From CAWAPD01 sp963783865 (GTDB lineage Bacteria > Actinomycetota > Thermoleophilia > UBA2241), in the NCBI GenBank assembly GCA_963783865.1, contig CAWAPD010000004.1:221089-285088 (forward strand): 64,000 nucleotides of DNA, written 5' to 3'. Each line of letters begins with the position of its first letter. Positions within the stretch are counted from its first letter, which is position 1. Below are positions 25,239 to 33,580 of the stretch, piece after piece. The notes beneath the pieces were generated by a model, which was not told the origin of the DNA, ran no database searches, and worked only from the letters and a program-made list of their open reading frames with translations. Made by a program: the position numbers and the translations under genes.

Positions 25239-26123
25239 GTGACCGACATCGGGACGATGCGTGTGAAGAGCGGTCTCGCCGACATGCTCAAGGGCGGCGT
25301 GATCATGGACGTCACCAACGCCGACCAGGCCAAGATCGCCGAAGACGCCGGCGCCTGCGCCGTGATGGCTCTCGAGCGGGTACCCGCCGACATCCGCCGC
25401 GACGGCGGCGTCGCCCGCATGGCCGACCCTCTCAAGGTCAAGGAGATCCAGGAGGCCGTGTCGATCCCGGTCATGGCCAAGGCCCGGATCGGCCACTTCG
25501 TGGAGGCGCAGGTCCTGCAGGCGCTCGAGGTCGACTACATCGACGAGAGCGAGGTGCTCACGCCGGCCGACGAGGCCAACCACATCGACAAGTGGAAGTT
25601 CGACGTGCCGTTCGTGTGCGGCGCCATCGACCTCGGCCAGGCGCTGCGCCGGATCAGCGAGGGCGCGGCCATGATCCGCACCAAGGGCGAGGCCGGCACC
25701 GGCGACGTGGTCGAGGCCGTGCGCCACATGCGCACCATCATGGGCCAGATCCGGCACCTGACCTCGTTGGACGAGGACGAGCTCTACAACGCGGCGGCCA
25801 AGGAGCTGCTCGCCCCCTACGACCTGGTGCGCTGGGTGGCCGAGAACGGCAAGCTGCCGGTGGTCAACTTCTCGGCCGGCGGCATCGCCACGCCGGCCGA
25901 CGCGGCGCTGATGATGCAGCTCGGCGCCGAAGGCGTCTTCGTTGGTTCCGGCATCTTCAAGAGCGCCGACCCGGCCAGCCGGGCGACGGCCATCGTGCGC
26001 GCCACGACCAACTACAACGACCCCGCGGTGCTGGCCGACGTCTCCGTGGGGCTGGGCGACGCGATGGCCGGCATCGAGGCCGCGAAGATGCCGCTCGAAG
26101 AGAAGCTCCAGTTCCGGGGTTGA
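25239..26123 (+). CDS. pdxS: Pyridoxal 5'-phosphate synthase subunit PdxS
   Basis: 294 residues, a (beta/alpha)8 barrel that builds PLP from ribose 5-phosphate, glyceraldehyde 3-phosphate and ammonia supplied by PdxT. GGVIMDVTNADQAKIAEDAG and VMALERVPADIR are near-invariant. Active-site lysines lie in MAKARIGHF and IRTKGEAGTG. The GTG start at 25239 follows AAGGAGG. pdxT follows in the same transcript. Confidence 0.97.
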   Translation: MTDIGTMRVKSGLADMLKGGVIMDVTNADQAKIAEDAGACAVMALERVPADIRRDGGVARMADPLKVKEIQEAVSIPVMAKARIGHFVEAQVLQALEVDYIDESEVLTPADEANHIDKWKFDVPFVCGAIDLGQALRRISEGAAMIRTKGEAGTGDVVEAVRHMRTIMGQIRHLTSLDEDELYNAAAKELLAPYDLVRWVAENGKLPVVNFSAGGIATPADAALMMQLGAEGVFVGSGIFKSADPASRATAIVRATTNYNDPAVLADVSVGLGDAMAGIEAAKMPLEEKLQFRG

Positions 26124-26137
26124 GGCCCGGGCACGAC

Positions 26138-26851
26138 GTGACCCGTTCCGGCCTGCAGCAGCGCAGGGACGCGATCCTCTCGCCCGAGTTCGGGCTGCGC
26201 TCCGCCGGCGGCGAGCATCCCCATGTGGGCGTGCTCGCGCTGCAGGGCGACTTCCGCGAGCACCGGCTCGTGATGGAGCGTCTCGGCGCGGTCACGACCG
26301 AGGTGCGCACGGTGGGGCACCTGCAGGCGGTCGACGCCCTGGTCATCCCCGGCGGCGAGAGCACGACGATCGGCAAGCTCATGCGCGAGTACGGGTTCGT
26401 CGACGCGATCCGGGCCCGCCATGCCGGCGGCATGCCCATCTACGGCACGTGTGCCGGTCTGATCACGCTCGCGCGCTCGATCGTCGAGGGCGACCAGCCG
26501 CTGCTCGGGCTCATGGACATCGCGGCCCGGCGCAACGCCTTCGGCCGCCAGGTGCACAGCTTCGAGGCCGACCTCGAGGTCCGGGGCCTCGGCGAGCGGC
26601 CGCTGCGGGCGGTCTTCATCCGGGCGCCGTGGATCGAGGAGGCCGGCCCCGGCGTCGAGGTGCTGGCGCGCCTCGGCGGGCACGCGGTCGCCGCCCGCGA
26701 GGGGCGCCTGCTCGCCACGGCCTTCCACCCCGAGCTGACGGGTGATACAAGAGTGCATGGACTGTTCCTGCAGCTGGTGCGCGAGGCGCGGCTGCAGCGA
26801 GAGGCGGCGCGGGTCACGACCGGCGCGGCGGGTGAGGAGGTGGTGTCGTAG
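26138..26851 (+). CDS. pdxT: PLP synthase glutaminase subunit PdxT
   Basis: 237 residues from GTG 26138; a start at GTG 26224 would give the more usual short N-terminus just before VGVLALQGDF. Class I glutaminase motifs are PGGEST, the nucleophile cysteine in YGTCAGLI, and the His-Glu pair in AFHPELTGD. It delivers ammonia to PdxS. The stop overlaps the yebC GTG by one base. Confidence 0.94.
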   Translation: MTRSGLQQRRDAILSPEFGLRSAGGEHPHVGVLALQGDFREHRLVMERLGAVTTEVRTVGHLQAVDALVIPGGESTTIGKLMREYGFVDAIRARHAGGMPIYGTCAGLITLARSIVEGDQPLLGLMDIAARRNAFGRQVHSFEADLEVRGLGERPLRAVFIRAPWIEEAGPGVEVLARLGGHAVAAREGRLLATAFHPELTGDTRVHGLFLQLVREARLQREAARVTTGAAGEEVVS

Positions 26852-27600
26852 TGTCCGGACACTCCAAGTGGTCGACGATCAAGCACAAGAAGGGCAAGGA
26901 AGACGCCAAGCGCGGCCAGCTGTTCTCGAAGCTGGCCCGCGCCATCATGGTGGCGGCCAAGGAGGGCGGATCCGACCCCGAGTCGAACGCGGCGCTGGCG
27001 GCGGCGGTCGAGAAGGCGCGAAGCTACAGCATGCCAAAGGACAACATCGACCGCGCCATCGAGCGCGGGTCGGGCGGCGCCGGCGGCGAGTCGTTCGAGG
27101 CCATCCTCTACGAGGGCTACGGGCCGAACGGCGTGGCCATCATCGTCGAGGCGCTGACCGACAACCGCAACCGTTCGGCGGCCGATGTGCGCAACATCTT
27201 CACCAAGCACAACGGCAGCCTCGGCGGTCCGGGCTCGGTCGCCTGGATCTTCGAGCGCCGCGGCTCGATCACGGTCGACGGCACGCGGTTCGGCGAGGAC
27301 GCGGTCATGGACGCCGCGATCGAGGGCGGCGCCGACGACGTCACGACCGACGGCGACACGATCGAGGTGATCACCGAGCCGGGCCAGCTGTCGGCGGTGC
27401 GCCAAGCGCTCGAAGCGGCCGGCATCGAGACCGAGCAGGTCGAGCTCACGATGGTGCCGAAGACCACGGTCAAGCTCGAAGAGAGCGACGCGCGCAAGAT
27501 GCTCAGGCTCGTCGACGCCCTCGAGGGCAGCGACGACGTGCAAGAGGTGTACGCCAACTTCGACATCTCCGACGAGGTCCTCGAGGCCGTCGCCGGCTAG
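26851..27600 (+). CDS. yebC: YebC/PmpR-family protein
   Basis: 249 residues. The N-terminus SGHSKWSTIKHKKGKEDAKR and the ALTDNRNRSAADVR segment are family signatures. YebC proteins were first seen as transcriptional regulators, and some relatives promote translation through proline stretches or act on mitochondrial translation. It lies directly before ruvCAB, the commonest context. GTG 26851 overlaps the pdxT TAG. Confidence 0.95.
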   Translation: MSGHSKWSTIKHKKGKEDAKRGQLFSKLARAIMVAAKEGGSDPESNAALAAAVEKARSYSMPKDNIDRAIERGSGGAGGESFEAILYEGYGPNGVAIIVEALTDNRNRSAADVRNIFTKHNGSLGGPGSVAWIFERRGSITVDGTRFGEDAVMDAAIEGGADDVTTDGDTIEVITEPGQLSAVRQALEAAGIETEQVELTMVPKTTVKLEESDARKMLRLVDALEGSDDVQEVYANFDISDEVLEAVAG

Positions 27601-27648
27601 CCACGGCAAGGGGGCTGCGATGCGGACTGAGAGCAAGGGGGTCGCGCG

Positions 27649-28149
27649 GTGATCGTGCTCGGCATCGATCCCGGTACGGCGAGCACCGGTTGGGGGGTCG
27701 TCCAGCAAGACGGCAACCGGCTGACCTGCCTCGGCCACGGCTGCATCGTCACGTCGCCCAGGACGGAGACGCCACAGCGGCTGCGCCAGATCCACGACGA
27801 GGTGCTGGCGCTCATCGACGGCTACCACCCGGGCGTGGTCGCCCTCGAGGAGCTGTTCGTGAACGTCAACGTCAAGACGGCGCTGGCGGTCGGCCACGCT
27901 CGGGGCGCCATCTTCCTGGCGGCCGCCGAGCGCGAGCTGGCGTGCGCCGACTACACGCCGCTGGCGGTCAAGCAGGCCGTCACCGGGTACGGGCGCGCCA
28001 ACAAGGTGCAGGTGCAGGAGATGACCAAGGTCCTGCTGGCGCTGCCGGAGATCGTGCAGCCCGACCACGCTTCCGACGCGCTCGCGGTAGCGATCTGTCA
28101 CCTGCACTCGACGAGCCTGCTTCAGAAGCTGAACACGGGCCGGGCGTGA
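27649..28149 (+). CDS. ruvC: Holliday junction resolvase RuvC
   Basis: 166 residues. Catalytic acidic residues are visible in VLGIDPGTASTGWG (Asp), LEELFVN (Glu) and the C-terminal DALAVAICH. It cleaves Holliday junctions positioned by RuvAB, encoded next. The start is GTG 27649. No LexA box is seen in the 48-bp gap upstream, so it is probably read through from pdxS-pdxT-yebC. Confidence 0.96.
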   Translation: MIVLGIDPGTASTGWGVVQQDGNRLTCLGHGCIVTSPRTETPQRLRQIHDEVLALIDGYHPGVVALEELFVNVNVKTALAVGHARGAIFLAAAERELACADYTPLAVKQAVTGYGRANKVQVQEMTKVLLALPEIVQPDHASDALAVAICHLHSTSLLQKLNTGRA

Positions 28150-28171
28150 CCCGCTCTCCCGGCGCTCGCGC

Positions 28172-28789
28172 ATGATCGTCTCGCTGCGCGCGAAGGTCCT
28201 CCAGGTCGAGGCCGACCAGGTCGTGCTCGAGACCGGCGGGGTCGGCCTCGGCGTCTCGGTCCCGGGTCGCATCGCCTCGGTCCTCTCCCAACGGGTCGGC
28301 GACGAGGTGCGGCTGCACACCTACCTGCACGTGCGAGACGACGCGCTGCAGCTCTACGGGTTCCAGAGTGCTCGTGAGCGCGCCTTCTTCCTGTCGCTGA
28401 TCGCCGTCAGCGGCGTGGGCCCCAAAGTGGGCCTGGCCGTGCTGTCGACCTTCTCGGTCGAGCAGCTCGAGGCGGCCATCGTGCGCGGCGACTCGGCGAC
28501 GTTCGAGAGCGTGCCGGGCGTGGGTCGCAAGCTCGCCCAGCGCCTGGTGATCGAGCTCAAGGACCGGGTCGCGATGGACCTCGAAGAGGCGATGTCGGCC
28601 AGGGGTGCGGCCACCCCGGGCGGGGACCACTTCGTGCAGGCGCGTGCCGCCCTTCAGGGCCTCGGCTTGACGCTTCGCGAGGCCGAGGCCGCACTCAAGG
28701 GCGCGCCGGCCGACGGCAGTGTCGAGGAGCTCGTCAGGCACGCGTTGCGCAAGAGCGAGGCCGGCCAGGGCGGTGGCGACGGTGAGTGA
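28172..28789 (+). CDS. ruvA: Holliday junction DNA helicase subunit RuvA
   Basis: 205 residues. Domain I is an OB fold (1-~65), domain II holds two helix-hairpin-helix motifs (GVGPKVGLAVL, VPGVGRKLAQRLVIEL), and domain III binds RuvB. It holds the four-way junction open. ATG 28172 follows ruvC closely, and the end overlaps ruvB by eight bases. Confidence 0.96.
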   Translation: MIVSLRAKVLQVEADQVVLETGGVGLGVSVPGRIASVLSQRVGDEVRLHTYLHVRDDALQLYGFQSARERAFFLSLIAVSGVGPKVGLAVLSTFSVEQLEAAIVRGDSATFESVPGVGRKLAQRLVIELKDRVAMDLEEAMSARGAATPGGDHFVQARAALQGLGLTLREAEAALKGAPADGSVEELVRHALRKSEAGQGGGDGE

Positions 28790-29831
28790 CCCGGCACGCA
28801 TCGGCGATCCCAGCGAGCTGCCCGAAGAGCGCGACTTCGACAAGTCGCTGCGGCCGCGCCAGTTCGCCGATTTCGTCGGGCAGACCAGCGTCAAGGAGCA
28901 GCTCGAGATCTTCGTCCAGGCGGCCAAGAACCGCGGTGAGACGCTCGACCACGTGCTCCTGGCGGGGCCGCCGGGTCTCGGCAAGACCACCCTCGCCGGG
29001 ATCATCGCCACGGAGCTGGGAGTCAGCGTGCACACCACGTCGGGGCCGGCGCTCGAGCGCAAGGTCGACGTAGCGGGCCTCCTGACCAATCTGCAGGAAG
29101 GCGACGTCCTGTTCGTCGACGAGATCCACCGCCTGAACTCGGCCGTCGAAGAGGTGCTCTACCCGGCGATGGAGGACTTCGAGATCGACCTCATGATCGG
29201 CGAGGGGCCGGCGGCGCGCAGCGTCAGGCTGTCGGTGCCGCCGTTCACGCTGATCGGGGCGACGACGCGGACCGGACTGCTGACGACGCCGCTGCGCGAC
29301 CGCTTCGGCGTGTGGCAGCGCCTCGAGTACTACGACGACGACGAGCTGGCGTCGATCGTGCTGCGCTCGGCGGGGATCCTCGGGGTGGTCATCGACGATG
29401 ATTCGGCGGCGCAGGTGGCCGTTCGCTCGCGCGGCACGCCGCGCGTGGCCAACCGCCTGCTGCGCCGCGTGCGCGATTTCGCCGAGGTACGCCACCAGGG
29501 CGAGATCACGCTCGACATCTGCCTGGCGGCGCTCGAGCTCTTCCAGGTCGACGCCGAGGGCCTCGACAAGCTCGACCGCGACATCCTCAAGACGATCGTC
29601 GAGAAGTTCGACGGCGGGCCGGTCGGGCTCGACACGCTCGCCGTGGCGCTGGGCGAAGAGGCCGACACGCTGATGGACGTCTACGAGCCCTACCTGATCA
29701 TGCGCGGCTTCATCAAGCGCACCCCGAGGGGCCGCATGGCGACCACGGCCGGCTACCGGCACTGCGGCTGCGAGCCGCCGGCCGGGGCCGGTGGCTCGCA
29801 GCCCGGCGGGTCGCCGACGCTGTTCGACTGA
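28782..29831 (+). CDS. ruvB: Holliday junction DNA helicase subunit RuvB
   Basis: 349 residues. AAA+ ATPase: Walker A AGPPGLGKTTL, Walker B VDEIHRL, sensor 1 GATTRTG, and a winged-helix C-terminus (IKRTPRGRMAT). Motor for branch migration with RuvA. The GTG start at 28782 overlaps ruvA. The last ~25 residues are a cysteine/glycine-rich tail (CGCEPPAGAGG) longer than usual. Confidence 0.96.
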   Translation: MSDPARIGDPSELPEERDFDKSLRPRQFADFVGQTSVKEQLEIFVQAAKNRGETLDHVLLAGPPGLGKTTLAGIIATELGVSVHTTSGPALERKVDVAGLLTNLQEGDVLFVDEIHRLNSAVEEVLYPAMEDFEIDLMIGEGPAARSVRLSVPPFTLIGATTRTGLLTTPLRDRFGVWQRLEYYDDDELASIVLRSAGILGVVIDDDSAAQVAVRSRGTPRVANRLLRRVRDFAEVRHQGEITLDICLAALELFQVDAEGLDKLDRDILKTIVEKFDGGPVGLDTLAVALGEEADTLMDVYEPYLIMRGFIKRTPRGRMATTAGYRHCGCEPPAGAGGSQPGGSPTLFD

Positions 29832-29950
29832 CATCCGCGCAGAGCCACCGACACCCGCGGTCGCGTCACCGCATCCCAGCAGTGCCGCCGGTCGGCCCCG
29901 CCGGGGTCGCGTCGCGACGGCGGATGCGGCCCTTGCGCCGGGAGCACATG

Positions 29951-29956
29951 TACAAT
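29951..29956 (+). promoter_or_regulatory. -10 element for a leaderless queH transcript
   Basis: TACAAT ends six bases before ATG 29963. The spacing places the transcription start at the initiation codon. No good -35 at standard distance. Confidence 0.45.
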
Positions 29957-29962
29957 CGAGCC

Positions 29963-30568
29963 ATGGACGAGATCCTCCTCCACGTCTGCTGCGGACCCTG
30001 CAGCACGGTCGCGGTCCCGCACTGGCGAGCCGAGGGCCTGGAGCCGTCGGCGCTGTTCCTGAACCCGAACGTGCAGCCGGCCCTGGAACACGTGCGCAGG
30101 GTCGCCGCCATGGAGCAGTACGCCGATGCGGCGGGGCTGCGCCTGATCGTCGACGTGGGTCTGGGGGCCGGGGCGTGGGGGGCGGCGACGGGCGCGTGGG
30201 CGAAGCCGGACGCGCCCGTCGCCGCCCCCTCCGATCCGGCCGGCCGCTGCCACGCCTGCCTGGAGCTGCGTCTGCGCGAGACGGCCTGGGCGGCGGCCGA
30301 GCGCGGAGTCCCTCGCTTCTCCACCTCGCTGAGCGTCAGCCCATGGCAGCGCCACGACCTGATCGCCGGGCTCGGCTACGCGGTCGCCGAGGAGGCCGGC
30401 GTCGAGTTCCTGTACGCCGACCTTCGGCCGCACTACCGCCAGAGCATCGAGGCGAGCCGGCGGCTGGGGCTCTACCGCCAGCGCTACTGCGGCTGCGTGC
30501 CCAGCAAGTGGGAGGCGTGGTCGGAGCGCCTGCGACGGCGACGTGAGCGCCGGGCCGAGGCGGCGTGA
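29963..30568 (+). CDS. queH: Epoxyqueuosine reductase QueH
   Basis: 201 residues. QueH (DUF208) performs the last step of queuosine synthesis on tRNA and needs an iron-sulfur cluster and metal; cysteines are visible in HVCCGPCST, CHACLELRL and YCGCVPS. ATG 29963 is chosen over the upstream open frame because the -10 element and the start of the conserved DEILLHVCC fit it. queA and tgt follow, making a queuosine operon. Residues ~73-89 are a glycine/alanine-rich insertion encoded by a 20-bp perfect inverted repeat. Confidence 0.92.
   Translation: MDEILLHVCCGPCSTVAVPHWRAEGLEPSALFLNPNVQPALEHVRRVAAMEQYADAAGLRLIVDVGLGAGAWGAATGAWAKPDAPVAAPSDPAGRCHACLELRLRETAWAAAERGVPRFSTSLSVSPWQRHDLIAGLGYAVAEEAGVEFLYADLRPHYRQSIEASRRLGLYRQRYCGCVPSKWEAWSERLRRRRERRAEAA
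30178..30229. repeat. 20-bp perfect inverted repeat inside queH
   Basis: 30178-30197 pairs perfectly with 30210-30229; the loop is 12 bases. It encodes an in-frame glycine/alanine/proline-rich segment just before the conserved CHAC motif. Confidence 0.95.
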
Positions 30569-30656
30569 GCCGCCGGCGACGGGGAGCGCCGGTCAGCGCG
30601 ACGACACGGGTGGGCATCCAAGCCGGCGTGCGGTCGGACGGCGACCCGAGACCCGC

Positions 30657-31766
30657 ATGAGGACCGACGAGCTCGACTACGAGCTCCCGCCGGAGCTGAT
30701 CGCCCAGACCCCCGTCGAGCCGCGCGACGCCTCGCGCCTGCTGTGCCTGGGGGGTCGTGGGCATGGCCTCAGCTTGACCGACCGCACGTTCGCGGACCTG
30801 CCGTCGCTGCTGCGCGAGGGAGACGTGCTGGTGCGCAACGACACCCGCGTGCTACCGGCTCGCGCGCGCTTCCGCAAGCCCACGGGAGGCCGGGTGGAGC
30901 TCCTCTTCCTCGAGCCGAGTGCCGGCGGCGAAGGCTGGTGGGAGGCGCTGGCCGGCGGGCGCGTGCGCCCCGGCCAGCGCCTCGTGTCCGAACGCGGCGG
31001 CGAGGCGTTCGCCGTCGAGGTCGGGGAGCGGCTCGGAGAAGGCCGCCGCCTTGTCCGCCCGGCCGTCGCCGAGCCGCTCCCCGACCTGCTCGAACGCTAC
31101 GGGGAGACGCCGCTGCCGCCCTACATCAAGACCGAGCTGGACGACCCCGGGCGCTACCAGACGACCTATGCGTCGGTGAAGGGCTCGGCCGCCGCGCCGA
31201 CGGCCGGGCTCCACTTCACCCCCGAGCTCGACGGGCGGCTGCGCGACGCCGGCGTGACCATCGAGGAGCTCACCCTCCACGTCGGTCTGGCCACCTTCAG
31301 GCCGGTGACGGTGGACGTGGTCGAGGACCACCCCTTGCACAGCGAGCCCTTCTCGGTCGCGGCGGCGGCGTGGCAGCGGATCGCCGCCGCGCGGGCCGAG
31401 GGGCGCCGGATCGTGGCCGTGGGCACGACGATGGTGCGGCTGCTCGAGGAGCTCTGCCGGCCGGAGCGAGGAGGCGACGGCGGTGAAGAAGGCGGCCGGC
31501 GCCTCGAAGAGGACGCCGCCGGCCGCCTTTCCGGTCGCACGGAGCTGCTGATCGCGCCCGGCCACCGGTTCCGCGTCGTGGACGGCCTGATCACCAACTT
31601 CCACCTGCCGCGCACCACACTGCTGGCGCTCGTGATGGCGTTCTGCGGCGTCGAGGAGACGCGGGCGGCCTATCGCTACGCGATTGCGCGGCGCTACCGC
31701 TTCTACAGCTTCGGCGACGCTATGCTCGCGTGGCGTGAGGTCGGCGAAGAGGGGGACGCGGGGTGA
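30657..31766 (+). CDS. queA: S-adenosylmethionine:tRNA ribosyltransferase-isomerase QueA
   Basis: 369 residues. It transfers and isomerises the ribosyl group of SAM onto preQ1-tRNA. Family motifs: DYELPPELIAQTPVEPRDAS, GRVELLFLE, YQTTYA and the TAGLHFTPEL block, plus NFHLPRTTLL. ATG 30657 starts the conserved N-terminus. A variable loop (~residues 275-295, rich in Gly/Glu/Arg) is encoded by a 13-bp inverted repeat. The end overlaps tgt by ATGA-like coupling. Confidence 0.95.
   Translation: MRTDELDYELPPELIAQTPVEPRDASRLLCLGGRGHGLSLTDRTFADLPSLLREGDVLVRNDTRVLPARARFRKPTGGRVELLFLEPSAGGEGWWEALAGGRVRPGQRLVSERGGEAFAVEVGERLGEGRRLVRPAVAEPLPDLLERYGETPLPPYIKTELDDPGRYQTTYASVKGSAAAPTAGLHFTPELDGRLRDAGVTIEELTLHVGLATFRPVTVDVVEDHPLHSEPFSVAAAAWQRIAAARAEGRRIVAVGTTMVRLLEELCRPERGGDGGEEGGRRLEEDAAGRLSGRTELLIAPGHRFRVVDGLITNFHLPRTTLLALVMAFCGVEETRAAYRYAIARRYRFYSFGDAMLAWREVGEEGDAG
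31489..31529. repeat. 13-bp perfect inverted repeat inside queA
   Basis: 31489-31501 pairs with 31517-31529 around a 15-base loop that itself contains CCTC...GAGG. It sits in a part of QueA that varies in length between species. Confidence 0.85.
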
Positions 31767-32884
31767 CCGCGCCGGCCTTCGGCTTCGCCGTCGAGGCCAC
31801 GAGCGGGCGCGCCCGTGCCGGGCGGCTGAGGACCCCTCACGGTGACGTGCTGACTCCATGCTTCATGCCGGTGGGTACCAAGGGTACCGTCAAGGCGGTG
31901 CCGCCGGGGTCGCTGCGCGACCTCGGCGCCCAGGTGGTGCTGGGCAACGCCTACCACCTCTACTTCCGCCCCGGCCTCGACGTCGTGCGGGCCCACGGCG
32001 GCCTCCACCGGTTCATGGGCTGGGACGGCCCGATCCTCACCGACTCGGGCGGGTTCCAGGTGTTCAGCCTGGCCGACACGCGCGTGGTCGGCGCAGACGG
32101 GGTCGAGTTCACCTCGGTCTACGACGGCTCGCGGCACGTGTTCACGCCGGGGCTCGCGATGGAGATCCAGGAGGCGCTGGGGGCCGACGTCGTCATGTGC
32201 TTCGACCAGTGCGCGCCGGGCGTGTTGCCTCGGGCCGAGGTCGAGGCCGCCGTCGAGCGCACGACGCGCTGGGCGGCCGAGTGCCGCGAGGCGCAGACGC
32301 GTGCCGACCAGCTGCTGGTCGCGATCGTGCAGGGAGGGGTCGAGGGCGACCTGCGCGCGCGCTCGGCGCGCGAGCTGGTCGCCCTCGACTTCCCGGCCTA
32401 CGCCATCGGCGGCCTGTCGATCGGGGAGCGCCGCGTGGAGATGCTCGACGTGGTCGAGCAGCTGGACGCGGCGCTCCCCGACGACCGTTTCCGCTACTTC
32501 ATGGGCATCGGAGACCCGGGTGGCATCGTCGACGTCATCGAGCGCGGGGTGGACCTGTTCGACTGCGTGTTGCCGACGCGCCTGGCCCGCACCGGCGCCG
32601 CCTTCACCTCGAGCGGCCGGCTGAACCTGCGCAACGCCCGTTTCGCCGACGATCTCGGTCCGCTCGACCCCGCCTGCGACTGCCCCACGTGTGCGGGCTT
32701 CAGCCGCGCCTACCTGCGCCACCTGGTCAACCAGAAGGAGATCCTCGGCATGCAGCTGCTGAGCGAACACAACCTCCGCGTTCTGGTAGGATTGTGCGAA
32801 GCCGCCCGCCGGGCGATCGTCGAGGGCTCCTTCGCGGAGTTCGCCGCCGGGACCCGCGAGAGGCTCGCCGCCGCCGACGACTGA
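31763..32884 (+). CDS. tgt: tRNA-guanine transglycosylase
   Basis: 373 residues. It exchanges guanine 34 of GUN-anticodon tRNAs for preQ1. The nucleophile region LTDSGGFQVFSL, the second aspartate in VDLFDCVLPTR, and the zinc site CDCPTCAGFSRAYLRHL are all present. The GTG start at 31763 overlaps queA. With queH and queA this supports a complete late queuosine pathway in the organism; preQ1 synthesis genes are not in the window. Confidence 0.97.
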   Translation: MTAPAFGFAVEATSGRARAGRLRTPHGDVLTPCFMPVGTKGTVKAVPPGSLRDLGAQVVLGNAYHLYFRPGLDVVRAHGGLHRFMGWDGPILTDSGGFQVFSLADTRVVGADGVEFTSVYDGSRHVFTPGLAMEIQEALGADVVMCFDQCAPGVLPRAEVEAAVERTTRWAAECREAQTRADQLLVAIVQGGVEGDLRARSARELVALDFPAYAIGGLSIGERRVEMLDVVEQLDAALPDDRFRYFMGIGDPGGIVDVIERGVDLFDCVLPTRLARTGAAFTSSGRLNLRNARFADDLGPLDPACDCPTCAGFSRAYLRHLVNQKEILGMQLLSEHNLRVLVGLCEAARRAIVEGSFAEFAAGTRERLAAADD

Positions 32885-32897
32885 GAGGAGAGATCCT

Positions 32898-33398
32898 TTG
32901 ATACTGTACGTGCTCGTCTTCGTGGTCATCATCTTCATGCTGTGGACCACGTACAGCCAGCAGCGCCGCGCCAAGAAGGCCCAGGAAGAGTTGCAGCGCA
33001 TGCTCAAGAAGGGCGACGAGGTCCTCACCATCGGCGGCGTCTTCGGCACCATCCGCAAGATCGGCGACGACTACGTCGACCTCGAGATCGCGCCCCGCAT
33101 CAAGGTGCGGTTCCTCAAGCGCTCCGTCCGCGAGATCGTGAACGAAGAGGAATACGAGGACGAAGAGGAAGAGGACTACGAGGACGAGGAGTACGACGAG
33201 GACGAGTCCGAGGACGCCGACGAGGACGCCGACGAGGATGAGGACGAGGACGCCGACGAGGACGAGCAAGAGGACGCCTCCGACGACGAGGCCCCCGGGG
33301 CCGCGGACGAGCCCGCCGACGACGGCGAGGCCGGCGACGTGCCCGACGAGATCGACGCTCCCGAACCGCCGACGCCTCCCAAGGACGTGAAGCCGTAG
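32898..33398 (+). CDS. yajC: Sec translocase accessory protein YajC with a long acidic tail
   Basis: 166 residues. One membrane segment (~2-18) and the cytosolic KGDEVLTIGGVFGTIRKIGDDYVDLEI domain identify YajC. From about residue 80 the protein becomes an extreme Asp/Glu tail of ~60 residues, then a proline-rich end; ordinary YajC is near 110 residues. TTG 32898 is the start, with GAGGAGAG upstream. tgt-yajC adjacency is widespread, but secDF, the usual next genes, are absent here. Confidence 0.9.
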   Translation: MILYVLVFVVIIFMLWTTYSQQRRAKKAQEELQRMLKKGDEVLTIGGVFGTIRKIGDDYVDLEIAPRIKVRFLKRSVREIVNEEEYEDEEEEDYEDEEYDEDESEDADEDADEDEDEDADEDEQEDASDDEAPGAADEPADDGEAGDVPDEIDAPEPPTPPKDVKP

Positions 33399-33431
33399 CG
33401 GCGTCGCCGGTATCGGTCGCAGGGCTGCGCG

Positions 33432-33476
33432 GAGGGCCCGCGGCGAGGGCTCGCAGAGCCCTCGCCGCGGGCCCTC
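33432..33476 (+). terminator. 21-bp perfect hairpin with GCA triloop after yajC
   Basis: 33432-33452 pairs perfectly with 33456-33476 around the loop GCA; CTCTTCT follows. It closes the queH-queA-tgt-yajC unit. Confidence 0.8.
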
Positions 33477-33514
33477 CTCTTCTACCGCCGGCGCCGCCCC
33501 GTTTCGTACAGAGT

Positions 33515-33555
33515 TTGCAGGTATTCCGCGGGCCGGAAAGAATGTTCTGCAGAAC
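33515..33555 (+). promoter_or_regulatory. parA promoter region with a palindromic operator candidate
   Basis: TTGCAG (33515-33520) and AAGAAT (33538-33543) are 17 bases apart. Immediately after the -10 lies the perfect 12-base palindrome GTTCTGCAGAAC (33544-33555), which may bind a regulator. This gap is locally AT-richer than its surroundings. Confidence 0.4.
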
Positions 33556-33580
33556 CGGTCTCGAGACAGGAGCTTGACGC

